Shown here: positions 1-7,253 of the stretch, piece by piece
Layout: each line of letters opens with the position of its first letter
Position numbering within the stretch: position 1 is the stretch's first letter
NCBI RefSeq assembly: GCF_014646655.1
Contig: NZ_BMNR01000002.1
Span: forward strand, 585,942-649,941
Length of the DNA stretch: 64,000 nt
Direction: 5' to 3'
Source: Yeosuana aromativorans
GTDB lineage: Bacteria > Bacteroidota > Bacteroidia > Flavobacteriales > Flavobacteriaceae
Notes under the pieces: model-generated
What the model was told of the DNA's origin: nothing
Databases searched by the model: none
What the model saw: the letters and a program-made list of their open reading frames with translations, nothing else
Program-made: the position numbers and the translations under genes

Positions 1-185
1 ACAGTTTCAAAGCAGAAGTTGGCAATGAAATCGTTGGGGATATGGTGGACGACATTAACATTGCGGGTGTACCACAGGTAAGTGGTTTTAAGAAAATATT
101 CAAACGTAACCATAAAAACGTAAAGGTTACGATAACAGATAATTACAAACTCATTTTAAGAATCCCTAAAACCAAATTCCAATGA
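1..185 (+). CDS. traM: Conjugative transposon protein TraM, C-terminal end (partial)
   Basis: The first 60 codons visible are the 3' end of a gene that begins outside the window. The last residues (KVTITDNYKLIL) resemble the conserved TraM C-terminus of Bacteroidota conjugative elements, which builds part of the mating-pair-formation channel in the envelope. The TGA stop overlaps the ATG of the next gene (ATGA), as expected for the traM-traN gene pair. The short length and family-level resemblance limit certainty; the adjoining traN makes the call likely. Confidence 0.6.
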   Translation, partial: SFKAEVGNEIVGDMVDDINIAGVPQVSGFKKIFKRNHKNVKVTITDNYKLILRIPKTKFQ

Positions 186-970
186 AAACATATATCACAT
201 TACTAATATTGATTTATTCGATGTCAATATCAGCTCAACAGCCCCTTGATACCATTTACGCCAATGACCAGAAAAACGTAGCCTTGTTTTTTCCCAACCC
301 AATACGACAGGGCATTACCGGAGCTTCCCATTTCGTATTCACTTACAATCGTGAGAAAGAACAATATTTTGGGCTGTTGCAGGCAAAGCCTGGAACAGAA
401 AGCAATCTTTTGACTGTTACCAATGATGGTAAAGTTTATTCTTATATTCTGAAGTATTCCGAAAAACTTACCAAACTGAATTATTTCATCGATAAAAATG
501 AAAGCATCGGTAGTGAGCAACCTGAACATATAAAACAAAAACCTGTCGTTGCACCGCTAAATGAATATGCCAACAGGATAACTCATTTTCAAAAAATGAG
601 TGAATATCTATTAAGTTCCAGTTTTGAAAATATTGCAACAAAACGTAAAAAGGGCATCAAAGTACAACTGCAAAAAATGGTCTATGATGCTTCTGAAGTG
701 TATCTGGTCATCGAGATTAAGAACAGATCCGGAATTGATTTTGAAATCGATTATCTCAATGTCTATAGAACCAATGGTAACAACAAACGAAAAGCTTCCT
801 ATCAAAGGTTAAGACAAGAGGTTATCTATAGATATAAAATACCTGAAGCCATTGAAAATGGACAGTCACAACGCTTTGTATATGTCCTTCCAAAGTTTGT
901 TTTAGGGGACAACGAAAAGTTGATACTGGAGCTGAAGGAGATAAATGGCAGTAGAAAAATCATCCTTTAG
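182..970 (+). CDS. traN: Conjugative transposon protein TraN (DUF4138)
   Basis: 262 residues with an N-terminal signal peptide (hydrophobic to about residue 18, ending SISAQ). The motifs FPNPIRQG, LLQAKPGTESNLLTVTNDGK and YSYILKYS match the DUF4138 (TraN) fold, which in Bacteroidota conjugative elements is an envelope component of the type IV-like mating apparatus working with TraM. The start overlaps the traM stop by 4 nt, so the two are translationally coupled. No traO or later tra gene follows; instead a degenerate second traN tail and an integrase come next. That suggests either a compact element or loss of the distal tra genes. Family call is secure; whether the element still transfers cannot be judged from this end. 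Confidence 0.8.
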   Translation: MKTYITLLILIYSMSISAQQPLDTIYANDQKNVALFFPNPIRQGITGASHFVFTYNREKEQYFGLLQAKPGTESNLLTVTNDGKVYSYILKYSEKLTKLNYFIDKNESIGSEQPEHIKQKPVVAPLNEYANRITHFQKMSEYLLSSSFENIATKRKKGIKVQLQKMVYDASEVYLVIEIKNRSGIDFEIDYLNVYRTNGNNKRKASYQRLRQEVIYRYKIPEAIENGQSQRFVYVLPKFVLGDNEKLILELKEINGSRKIIL

Positions 971-983
971 CATATTCTCCATT

Positions 984-1092
984 TATTTTCATCTAATTGT
1001 ATTACCAAAATTTATTCTTAGAAATAGTGAAAAGCTGATAATGGAACCTAAAGAGTTGAAAAAAAATAAAAGTCTGATTTTGAATTCTAAAC
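984..1092 (+). pseudogene. Degenerate second copy of the traN 3' end
   Basis: Read in the frame of 996-998, this stretch encodes IVLPKFILRNSEKLIMEPKE, which aligns with YVLPKFVLGDNEKLILELKE at the C-terminus of the intact traN ending at 970. There is no start and no upstream homology that I could follow, so it is a remnant tail, more diverged at nucleotide level than the 37631-37756 case. It suggests a tandem duplication or a replacement of traN that left the older 3' end behind. Exact limits are uncertain. Confidence 0.6.
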
Positions 1093-1102
1093 TTTTAATC
1101 AA

Positions 1103-1133
1103 AAAATGCTTTTGAGATATTCAAAAGCATTTT
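1103..1133. terminator. Bidirectional hairpin between traN tail and integrase
   Basis: Perfect 13-bp inverted repeat (arms 1103-1115 and 1121-1133, 5-nt loop) with A-rich and T-rich flanks. It lies between the convergent tra genes and the integrase, so it can end transcripts from both sides. Confidence 0.75.
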
Positions 1134-1146
1134 AAACATTTCTAAT

Positions 1147-2403
1147 TCAGTTTTTCTTTTGGTTTATTCTATCAACAGTAGACACATCTATTTTATTCAT
1201 TAGTACCTGCATATCTTCACTTACTTTTCTCTCCACTACCCTTGCATATATTTGTGTAGAAGCAATTTTTGAATGCCCCAAAAGCTTAGAAACAGTTTCT
1301 ATTGGCACACCATTACTAAGTGTTACAGTAGTAGCAAAGGTATGTCTAGCCATATGAAAAGTGAGATTCTTTTTTAATCCACAAGCATCTGCTATTTCTT
1401 TTAAATATAGGTTCACTTTTTCGTTTGTTATGACAGGAAATAAAGTACCTGTTATCTGTGTCATAGGATGATTTTGATACTTAATAAGTAATTCTTTTGC
1501 CTTTCCAAGCAGAGGAACTTTGACTGGTGATTTAGTCTTTTGACGATTAGTAAATATCCAATCATTACCATCTATGCCTTTTAGAACATTATTGTTAGTT
1601 AGATTAATGATATCTATGTATGCAATTCCAGTATAACAGCTAAAAACAAATAGGTCTCGCACTCTTTCTAATCGAGCAATTGGAAGATTATAAGTTTCAA
1701 TGTTTGATAACTCATTGTCTGTTAAAAATGGACGTTCTCTTTTTTCATAAGTTGGCTTCCATCTAACAAAAGGATCTCTATCTATCCATTCTATATGATA
1801 TCCTAAAGTTACAATTTTTCGAAACCTTTGAATATGTTTCATTACCGTATTATTGCTCATTGCTTTAGGGTGACCTTTTGGCCAGAAGCAATATAAAAAG
1901 TTTGCAAAATCACAAATGAATTTATAATCGAGTTCTTTCAAATAAATATCTGGAGTATTCAATACATTGTTTAAATACTTATTTAAATAACCTTGAGTTA
2001 CGCTAAAATTTCTTAGAGTACCAATAGCCAATGTTTTTTCGGTTTTATTTTTATGATATTCAAGAAGGTTTTGAAGAGTCCTAGAATTATCACTTTCCCC
2101 TAAATATTCAGCTTTGATTAACTCAGCTGTAATTAGTTCTCCTTTAAATTTTAAATCTTGATAAAGTTTTACTAATTGAGAGTGAGCTTGATCCAAATAA
2201 GAATTTAGAGCTCTGGAAGTTTCACTATTTCCTTTTGCTCTCTGCCTTTTGGAATCCCATGATCTAATATCAACCTGCAGTTTTAAACTAATGTTGACTT
2301 TTTTTCCATTTACTGTGATTCTTGCGTACATCCCAGTTAAATTATCCTTGGCACGAGAAGAGTATGCCCAAAAAAGGATTGCAAATGTGTTTGATGTTCT
2401 CAT
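1147..2403 (-). CDS. Tyrosine recombinase/integrase of the integrative element
   Basis: 418 residues. The N-terminus (ARITVNGKKVNISLKLQVD) is the arm-type DNA-binding domain of Bacteroidota integrases, followed by a SAM-like core-binding domain (about 100-215) and the catalytic domain. Catalytic residues are visible as the Arg in CYTGIAYIDIINL's preceding region, HMARHTFAT (HxxR), LLGHSKIASTQIYARV (H and the nucleophile Tyr). The gene reads away from tRNA-Arg and its start is about 230 nt from the tRNA 3' end, the standard arrangement for an element integrated in a tRNA gene. It likely excises and integrates the conjugative element whose tra genes lie just to the left. Full length, no frameshift. 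Confidence 0.9.
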   Translation of the reverse strand: MRTSNTFAILFWAYSSRAKDNLTGMYARITVNGKKVNISLKLQVDIRSWDSKRQRAKGNSETSRALNSYLDQAHSQLVKLYQDLKFKGELITAELIKAEYLGESDNSRTLQNLLEYHKNKTEKTLAIGTLRNFSVTQGYLNKYLNNVLNTPDIYLKELDYKFICDFANFLYCFWPKGHPKAMSNNTVMKHIQRFRKIVTLGYHIEWIDRDPFVRWKPTYEKRERPFLTDNELSNIETYNLPIARLERVRDLFVFSCYTGIAYIDIINLTNNNVLKGIDGNDWIFTNRQKTKSPVKVPLLGKAKELLIKYQNHPMTQITGTLFPVITNEKVNLYLKEIADACGLKKNLTFHMARHTFATTVTLSNGVPIETVSKLLGHSKIASTQIYARVVERKVSEDMQVLMNKIDVSTVDRINQKKN

Positions 2404-2487
2404 AGTTGTTGTCTTTTAAATTAAACATTTTACAAGACGAAAGTCAAATCAACTATATTGAGTACCTTATGTGTTCACTATTCAAAT

Positions 2488-2524
2488 CGTCAACAATGTT
2501 GACGGTCTACATTTTTGTTGACGG
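2488..2524. repeat. Iterated GTTGACGG motifs upstream of the integrase
   Basis: GTTGACGG occurs at 2498-2505 and again at 2517-2524, 19 bp apart, and its inverse CGTCAAC lies at 2488-2494, so the first pair forms a 7-bp palindrome with a 3-nt spacer. Set between the integrase start and the tRNA end of the element, these are good candidates for integrase arm-type sites or an excision-factor site. Function is inferred from position only. Confidence 0.45.
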
Positions 2525-2580
2525 TTTGTGACCATTTCATATCAAATCAAATCAATTTAAATGATGGTCTAAAAACCAAG

Positions 2581-2612
2581 AAACCGTGCAAATCATAGGA
2601 TTTGCACGGTTT
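2581..2612 (-). terminator. Terminator of tRNA-Arg
   Basis: Perfect 14-bp inverted repeat (2581-2594 / 2599-2612, 4-nt loop) lying 26 nt past the 3' end of the tRNA on the minus strand, followed there by a T-rich stretch. It is probably the tRNA terminator. If the element integrated at the tRNA 3' end, this hairpin was brought in by the element and replaces the resident terminator. Confidence 0.65.
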
Positions 2613-2637
2613 TGAAACTTTTTACAAGTTTTCTTAG

Positions 2638-2711
2638 TGACCTCGACAGGATTCAAACCTGTAACCTTCTGAGCCGTAATCAGATGCGCTATTCAGTTGC
2701 GCCACGAGGCC
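2638..2711 (-). tRNA. tRNA-Arg (anticodon ACG)
   Basis: On the minus strand the sequence folds into a full cloverleaf: acceptor GGCCTCG with CGAGGTC (one G-U pair), anticodon stem TCTGA/TCAGA with loop TTACGGC giving anticodon ACG, and T arm with GGTTTGAATCC. The CCA is not encoded. The 3' end faces the integrase, so this tRNA is the likely attachment site of the conjugative element; the integration keeps the tRNA intact. Confidence 0.95.
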
Positions 2712-2725
2712 TTTTTAAGTGGCTG

Positions 2726-2758
2726 CAAATATACTATTTTTATTAAATTACAGCCAAA
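2726..2758 (-). promoter_or_regulatory. Promoter of tRNA-Arg
   Basis: Bacteroidota-type promoter on the minus strand: -33 TTTG (2758-2755), 21-nt spacer, -7 TATATTTG (2733-2726), 15 nt before the tRNA 5' end. A perfect match to the TTTG/TANNTTTG pattern. It also argues against the crp-like gene starting at 2719. Confidence 0.8.
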
Positions 2759-2796
2759 CAATTTATTTCAAATTTGTAAAATCATTACTTTTACGT

Positions 2797-3432
2797 ATGA
2801 CTAACAAATTACTGCAACAAAAATTCAATCAAATCTTAGATGATAATCTGCTAAATGAGATTTTTCAAACAGGTATCTTCAAAGAATACAAAAAGGATGA
2901 TATCATTATTGACATCAACCAACCATTAAATTATATTCCGCTTTTGTTAAGTGGGAATATCAAAATATTACGAGAAGATGCTAATGGTGATGAGCTATTG
3001 CTTTACTTTCTAGAAGCTGGTGATACATGTGCCATGTCTCTTACCTGCTGCTTAAAAACCTCAAAAAGTAATATTAGAGCTGTGGCTGAAAGTGATTCTA
3101 GCTTAATTTTAATCCCAGTGGAAAAAATTCAGGATTGGTTCAACACCAATGAAAGTTGGCGAAACTTTATCTTGGATGCCTATCAAATCCGTTTTAACGA
3201 AATGCTGGAAACCATAGACACCTTGGCATTCATGAAAATGGATGAGCGCATTTTTAAATATTTGATTGACAAGGTAAAACTAAATGCTTCAACAAGTTTA
3301 GAAATTAAGCATAATGATATTGCAGAGGATTTACACACTTCTAGAGTGGTCATTTCAAGAATTTTAAAACAATTGGAAAATGAAAACAAAATCAAATTAA
3401 GCAGAAACAAAATTGAAGTGTTACAGTTTTAA
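2797..3432 (+). CDS. Crp/Fnr family regulator of the sulfur cluster
   Basis: 211 residues: cyclic-nucleotide-binding-like beta domain (about 20-115), dimerisation helix (about 117-150) and a winged helix-turn-helix (about 170-200, HNDIAEDLHTSRVVISRIL). It lacks the cAMP pocket residues I would expect of Crp, and has a cysteine cluster C78, C84, C85 (TCAMSLTCC) inside the sensor domain. Start chosen at 2797 because an upstream in-frame ATG at 2719 would lie inside the tRNA-Arg promoter; a weak TACTTTTA box sits just before 2797. It precedes the sulfur transport genes in the same direction by 30 nt and is presumably their activator; sensing of a reduced sulfur species through the cysteines is a hypothesis. 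Confidence 0.8.
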   Translation: MTNKLLQQKFNQILDDNLLNEIFQTGIFKEYKKDDIIIDINQPLNYIPLLLSGNIKILREDANGDELLLYFLEAGDTCAMSLTCCLKTSKSNIRAVAESDSSLILIPVEKIQDWFNTNESWRNFILDAYQIRFNEMLETIDTLAFMKMDERIFKYLIDKVKLNASTSLEIKHNDIAEDLHTSRVVISRILKQLENENKIKLSRNKIEVLQF

Positions 3433-3462
3433 AATCTTATTTATAATATCAAAATTACTTTC

Positions 3463-4020
3463 ATGGAATTTATTTTAAATCCCTGGCCATGGTATATTTC
3501 TGGCCCTTTGATAACCCTGGTAATGGCCCTATTGCTGTATTTTGGGAAAACCTTTGGTATGTCATCCAACCTAGAAACCATGTGCTCTATTGCAGGCGCA
3601 GGCAAATTTATAAACTTTTTCAAATTTAATTGGAGAGAAAGCACTTGGAACCTAGTTGTTGTTTTGGGAGCAATCATTGGAGGTTTTATTGCAAAATACA
3701 TATTATCAAATGATACTATTATGGATATAAATCCAAAAACCGTTCAAGAACTCAATCAACTTGGATTTAACAAGGTTGGTGAAACAATTGTTCCTAATGA
3801 GATTTTCGGGTTTGAAGCCATGACAAGCACTCACGGTATTATAATTTTGATTGTTGGAGGGCTATTGGTTGGCTTTGGCACACGCTATGCTGGCGGATGT
3901 ACATCCGGGCACGCTATTTTGGGTTTAAGCAGTTTGCAAAAACAATCCCTTATTGCCGTAATTGGTTTTTTTATAGGTGGGCTTATTATGACTAATTTTA
4001 TTCTACCTTATATAATATGA
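3463..4020 (+). CDS. YeeE/YedE family sulfur transporter, first half
   Basis: 185 residues, integral membrane protein with about five hydrophobic helices. It carries family cysteines at C41 (ETMCSIAG) and C146 (YAGGCTSGHAILG), the latter being the diagnostic YeeE/YedE motif. Members of the family (TsuA) move thiosulfate across the inner membrane, passing it between cysteines. The protein is about half the length of full TsuA and the next gene, overlapping by 4 nt, supplies a matching second half. Together they would form a split thiosulfate-type transporter feeding the persulfide enzyme downstream. Substrate is inferred from family and context. Confidence 0.85.
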   Translation: MEFILNPWPWYISGPLITLVMALLLYFGKTFGMSSNLETMCSIAGAGKFINFFKFNWRESTWNLVVVLGAIIGGFIAKYILSNDTIMDINPKTVQELNQLGFNKVGETIVPNEIFGFEAMTSTHGIIILIVGGLLVGFGTRYAGGCTSGHAILGLSSLQKQSLIAVIGFFIGGLIMTNFILPYII

Positions 4021-4430
4021 AGTATTTAAAATTTTTATTGGTTGGCATGTTTTTCGGCATTGTCCTTGTAAAATCAGAAGCTGTTTCTTGGTATCGCATT
4101 TATGAAATGTTCCGTTTTCAATCGTTTCACATGTATGGTATTATCATGACAGCCATACTAACTGGTATGCTGTTTCTTCAAATAGCCAAGAAACGTCATA
4201 TTAAAAGTGCATTGGGTGTTGATATCATTGTCCCAAAAAAAGAGAATGGCTTTTCAAGATATATCATAGGAGGCACTATTTTTGGATTTGGCTGGGCACT
4301 TATTGGTGCTTGCCCTGGGCCTATGTATGTTTTAATTGGAACTGGCGTGTTCAGTATGGTTATTGTCATTTTATCCGCCATGGTCGGCACGCTTATTTAT
4401 GGTGCTATAAAGGATAAACTTCCGCACTAA
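4017..4430 (+). CDS. YeeE/YedE family sulfur transporter, second half
   Basis: 137 residues, four hydrophobic helices, with the family motif FGWALIGACPGPMY (C99). Start overlaps the stop of the first half (ATGA), so the two are translationally coupled and probably act as a heterodimer equivalent to one full-length YeeE/TsuA channel. Its stop at 4430 is directly followed by the ATG of the TauE/SafE gene. The split arrangement is common in Bacteroidota and Proteobacteria and is not by itself a sign of decay. Confidence 0.85.
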   Translation: MKYLKFLLVGMFFGIVLVKSEAVSWYRIYEMFRFQSFHMYGIIMTAILTGMLFLQIAKKRHIKSALGVDIIVPKKENGFSRYIIGGTIFGFGWALIGACPGPMYVLIGTGVFSMVIVILSAMVGTLIYGAIKDKLPH

Positions 4431-5231
4431 ATGGAAACTATAGATGTTTTTGGATATGTTGGTGCCCTTATTGTTGGTTTGGTTTTAGGGCTGATTGGTG
4501 GTGGTGGCTCTATATTGACAGTGCCTTTATTGGTATATGTCTTGGGTTATAATCCCATCATAGCAACAGCATATTCATTATTTGTGGTGGGCTCATCGTC
4601 TTTGGTTGGTACCATTCAAAAAATAAGAAGTGGCCTCGCTGATATTAAAATTGGTCTGGCATTTTCGTTTCCTTCCTTTTTGGCGGTTTACCTTTCCAGA
4701 AGATATTTGGTTCCCGGACTTCCAAATGTTTTTTTTGAGTTTGGAAACATTTCTATAACCAAAGAAATGGTCATCATGACGTTTTTTGCCATTGTTATGC
4801 TCATGGCATCACTTTCCATGATCAAAAACAAAAAAGAAGACGACCATCCAACAGTAAAACAACCCTATTACAAAACATTTATTCAAGGAATAGCCATTGG
4901 AACCATTACAGGAATTATAGGCGCTGGCGGTGGCTTTTTATACGTACCTGCCCTTGTGCTTTGGGCAAACTTACCCATGAAAAAAGCCGTTGGAACCTCC
5001 TTGATTATCATTACTTTAAATTCGTTGATTGGTTTTACAGGAGATATGCAAACTATTGATATTGATTGGTTTTTTCTGTTAGTTTTTTCGCTTTTTACAA
5101 TTATAGGAATCTTATTTGGTGTCTTTTTATCTAAATACATCAGTGGTAAAAAACTGAAAAAAGGTTTTGGTTGGTTTACCTTGATAATGGCTATTTATAT
5201 TTTTTATAAAGAACTTAACACTCAAATGTGA
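4431..5231 (+). CDS. Sulfite exporter TauE/SafE family permease
   Basis: 266 residues, about eight predicted membrane helices. Two glycine-rich repeats typical of the family are seen, LVLGLIGGGGSILTVPLLVY near the N-terminus and IGTITGIIGAGGGFLYVPAL around residue 155-175. TauE/SafE proteins export sulfite, thiosulfate or sulfoacetate. The start follows the previous stop with no gap, so the gene is in one operon with the two YeeE halves. In context it likely removes the sulfite made by the persulfide dioxygenase encoded next. Direction and substrate are not provable from sequence. Confidence 0.88.
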   Translation: METIDVFGYVGALIVGLVLGLIGGGGSILTVPLLVYVLGYNPIIATAYSLFVVGSSSLVGTIQKIRSGLADIKIGLAFSFPSFLAVYLSRRYLVPGLPNVFFEFGNISITKEMVIMTFFAIVMLMASLSMIKNKKEDDHPTVKQPYYKTFIQGIAIGTITGIIGAGGGFLYVPALVLWANLPMKKAVGTSLIIITLNSLIGFTGDMQTIDIDWFFLLVFSLFTIIGILFGVFLSKYISGKKLKKGFGWFTLIMAIYIFYKELNTQM

Positions 5232-5293
5232 CTTATATTACATAAAAACCAAGATGGATTTTTAATTTTGTATATTGAATAGTTGAAAATGAT

Positions 5294-6709
5294 ATGAAAA
5301 TAGAACAGATATATACAGGATGCTTAGCGCAAGGTGCTTACTACATTGAATCAAATGGTGAGGTGGCCATTATTGATCCTTTACGGGAAACCCAACAATA
5401 TGTGGATAAGGCCAATAAAGAACAGGCAACCATTAAATATATTTTTGAAACCCATTTTCACGCCGATTTTGTTTCGGGACACCTTGATTTAGCAAAAAAA
5501 ACGGGTGCTACCATTATTTTTGGCCCTGGTGCTGAAACCGGCTATGAATCCTATATAGCCAAAGACAATGAGGTTTTTAAATTAGGAAACGTCAGCATTA
5601 AAGTCCTGCATACTCCCGGTCATACCTTGGAATCTTCTACCTATCTATTAATTGATGAGCACGGAAAAGATTACGCCATATTTTCTGGCGACACCTTGTT
5701 TTTAGGGGATGTTGGCCGTCCGGATTTGGCCATAAAATCCAATTTAACAAAGGAAGATTTGGCAGCTATGCTTTATGATTCCTTACGAAATAAAATCATG
5801 CCACTTTCAGATGATGTTATTGTGTATCCTGCACATGGTGCCGGTTCTGCTTGTGGTAAAAACCTAAGCAAAGAAACGGTTGGTGTTTTAGGTGAACAAA
5901 AAAAGAGCAATTACGCACTTAGAGCCAACATGTCAAAAGAAGAGTTTGTAAAAGAAGTTCTTGAAGGCATTCCACCACCGCCACAATATTTTGCCAAAAA
6001 TGCCATGATGAACAAAGCAGGTTATGATTCATTTGAAACCGTACTTAAAAAAGGAAATATTCCTTTAGACGTTGATGAATTCGAAGCCATTGCCAATCAT
6101 GAAGGTGCTTTGGTATTGGATGTCAGGCATCAAAACGAGTTTGTAAAAGCGCATATTCCCAATTCTATATTTATTGGAATTGACGGAGCATTTGCTCCGT
6201 GGGTGGGTGCCTTGATAACCGATTTAAAACAACCCATTCTGTTAGTCACACCAACAGGCAAAGAAAAGGAAACGGTAACCCGTTTATCACGTGTGGGTTA
6301 TGACCATACCTTGGGCTATTTAAAAGGCGGCATTCAAGCCTGGAAAGATGCTGGCAAAGACATTGAAACCTTAGATTCCATTTCTGCCAAAGAATTGGCA
6401 GAACGGGTAAAAAAACACGAATTAAATATTCTTGATGTAAGAAAAGAAGGTGAGTTTGAGTCTACCCACCTAGAAGTTAATGGTGTTAAAAACTTTCCAT
6501 TGGATTTTATCAATAACAACATGAACCAAATTGATAAAAATAAAGCATATTACATACACTGCGCTGGTGGCTATCGCTCCGTTATTGCGGCCTCTATTTT
6601 AAAAGCCAGGGGATTTGATCAACTAGTAAATATTGAAGGTGGATTTGATGAATTAAAAAATACAGGCATTCCAACATCAAACTATGTATGCCCTACAACT
6701 TTGAAATAA
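5294..6709 (+). CDS. Persulfide dioxygenase-like MBL-fold protein fused to two rhodanese domains
   Basis: 471 residues. Residues 1-210 are a metallo-beta-lactamase fold of the ETHE1/Blh type: THFHADFVSGH (H54, H56, D58, H63), H110 in HTPGH, D133 in SGDT and H181 in PAHG. Residues about 265-355 form a first rhodanese domain whose active-site loop (LLVTPTGKEKE) has no cysteine, so it is probably structural. Residues about 365-460 form a second rhodanese domain with an intact loop CAGGYRS (C423). Family knowledge: the MBL part oxidises glutathione or other low-molecular persulfide to sulfite, and rhodanese passes sulfane sulfur. With the flanking transporters it makes a sulfane-sulfur oxidation route in the cytoplasm. 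Confidence 0.9.
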   Translation: MKIEQIYTGCLAQGAYYIESNGEVAIIDPLRETQQYVDKANKEQATIKYIFETHFHADFVSGHLDLAKKTGATIIFGPGAETGYESYIAKDNEVFKLGNVSIKVLHTPGHTLESSTYLLIDEHGKDYAIFSGDTLFLGDVGRPDLAIKSNLTKEDLAAMLYDSLRNKIMPLSDDVIVYPAHGAGSACGKNLSKETVGVLGEQKKSNYALRANMSKEEFVKEVLEGIPPPPQYFAKNAMMNKAGYDSFETVLKKGNIPLDVDEFEAIANHEGALVLDVRHQNEFVKAHIPNSIFIGIDGAFAPWVGALITDLKQPILLVTPTGKEKETVTRLSRVGYDHTLGYLKGGIQAWKDAGKDIETLDSISAKELAERVKKHELNILDVRKEGEFESTHLEVNGVKNFPLDFINNNMNQIDKNKAYYIHCAGGYRSVIAASILKARGFDQLVNIEGGFDELKNTGIPTSNYVCPTTLK

Positions 6710-6726
6710 TTTAAACTAAATATATC

Positions 6727-6930
6727 ATGAAAAAAAACATGGGAAGTGCAGACAAAGGTATTCGTGTAATTATTGCGCTTGTAATAGCTGCTTTATACTT
6801 TACTAATGTTATTGAAGGAACCTTAGCGTATGTGCTAATGGCATTGGCAATCATATTTTTGCTGACAAGCTTTGTTAGTTTTTGCCCGCTGTATGCTCCT
6901 TTTGGAATTAACACAAACAAAAAAAAGTGA
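6727..6930 (+). CDS. DUF2892 small membrane protein
   Basis: 67 residues with two hydrophobic helices and the family ends: MGSADKGIRVIIA at the start and FCPLYAPFGINT at the end. DUF2892 is the membrane part found fused to rhodanese in YgaP-type proteins and often sits beside sulfurtransferases. Here it closes the sulfur cluster, 17 nt after the rhodanese fusion. Its exact role is unknown; it may recruit the rhodanese protein to the membrane. The pairing with an active rhodanese domain next door supports that reading. Confidence 0.85.
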   Translation: MKKNMGSADKGIRVIIALVIAALYFTNVIEGTLAYVLMALAIIFLLTSFVSFCPLYAPFGINTNKKK

Positions 6931-6944
6931 GTTTAGGTAAACTC
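6929..6944. terminator. Weak hairpin between convergent genes
   Basis: Six-base inverted repeat GAGTTT/AAACTC with a 4-nt loop, overlapping the stop of the DUF2892 gene and preceding clpS, which ends on the other strand at 6962. Short stem, so only a tentative terminator. Confidence 0.3.
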
Positions 6945-6961
6945 TTAAATTAAGTGTTGTT

Positions 6962-7237
6962 TTATATAATTTCAGCGTTTAAACCTGCGTCTAACAACAT
7001 CGTGCAGCGTGGTTTTAAATCGTTGTAAGGACCTGTTTTTACTGTACACTTGCCATTATAGTGAACAATAAGAGAGCATTGTTCTGCTTGCTCTGGTGTG
7101 TGCTCACAGGCATAGATAAGCGTTTCAATAACGTGGTCAAATGTATTGACGTCATCATTGTATAAAACAATCTCTTTTTGAGAAACCAATTTTTCATCAA
7201 CTAGAAGGTCTTCAGATGTTTTTTCTCTAGTACTCAT
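6962..7237 (-). CDS. clpS: ATP-dependent Clp protease adaptor ClpS
   Basis: 91 residues. The core LYNDDVNTFDHVIETL carries the N-degron pocket Asn-Asp pair (YNDD) and is followed by AEQCSLIVHYNGKC, as in ClpS. ClpS brings proteins with destabilising N-terminal residues to ClpAP. It is the last gene of the minus-strand housekeeping operon and starts 16 nt after the stop of prmA. Normal family length, nothing unusual. Confidence 0.92.
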   Translation of the reverse strand: MSTREKTSEDLLVDEKLVSQKEIVLYNDDVNTFDHVIETLIYACEHTPEQAEQCSLIVHYNGKCTVKTGPYNDLKPRCTMLLDAGLNAEII

Positions 7238-7253
7238 ATCAAAAGATTTTTCA

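Noticed and set aside
2581-2612. Attachment core palindrome
   Set aside because: The perfect 14-bp hairpin just behind tRNA-Arg is better read as its terminator; the core is expected within the tRNA 3' part itself.
2719-2796. Longer start for the Crp/Fnr regulator
   Set aside because: It would put coding sequence inside the promoter of tRNA-Arg and adds residues not seen in the family; ATG 2797 is preferred.
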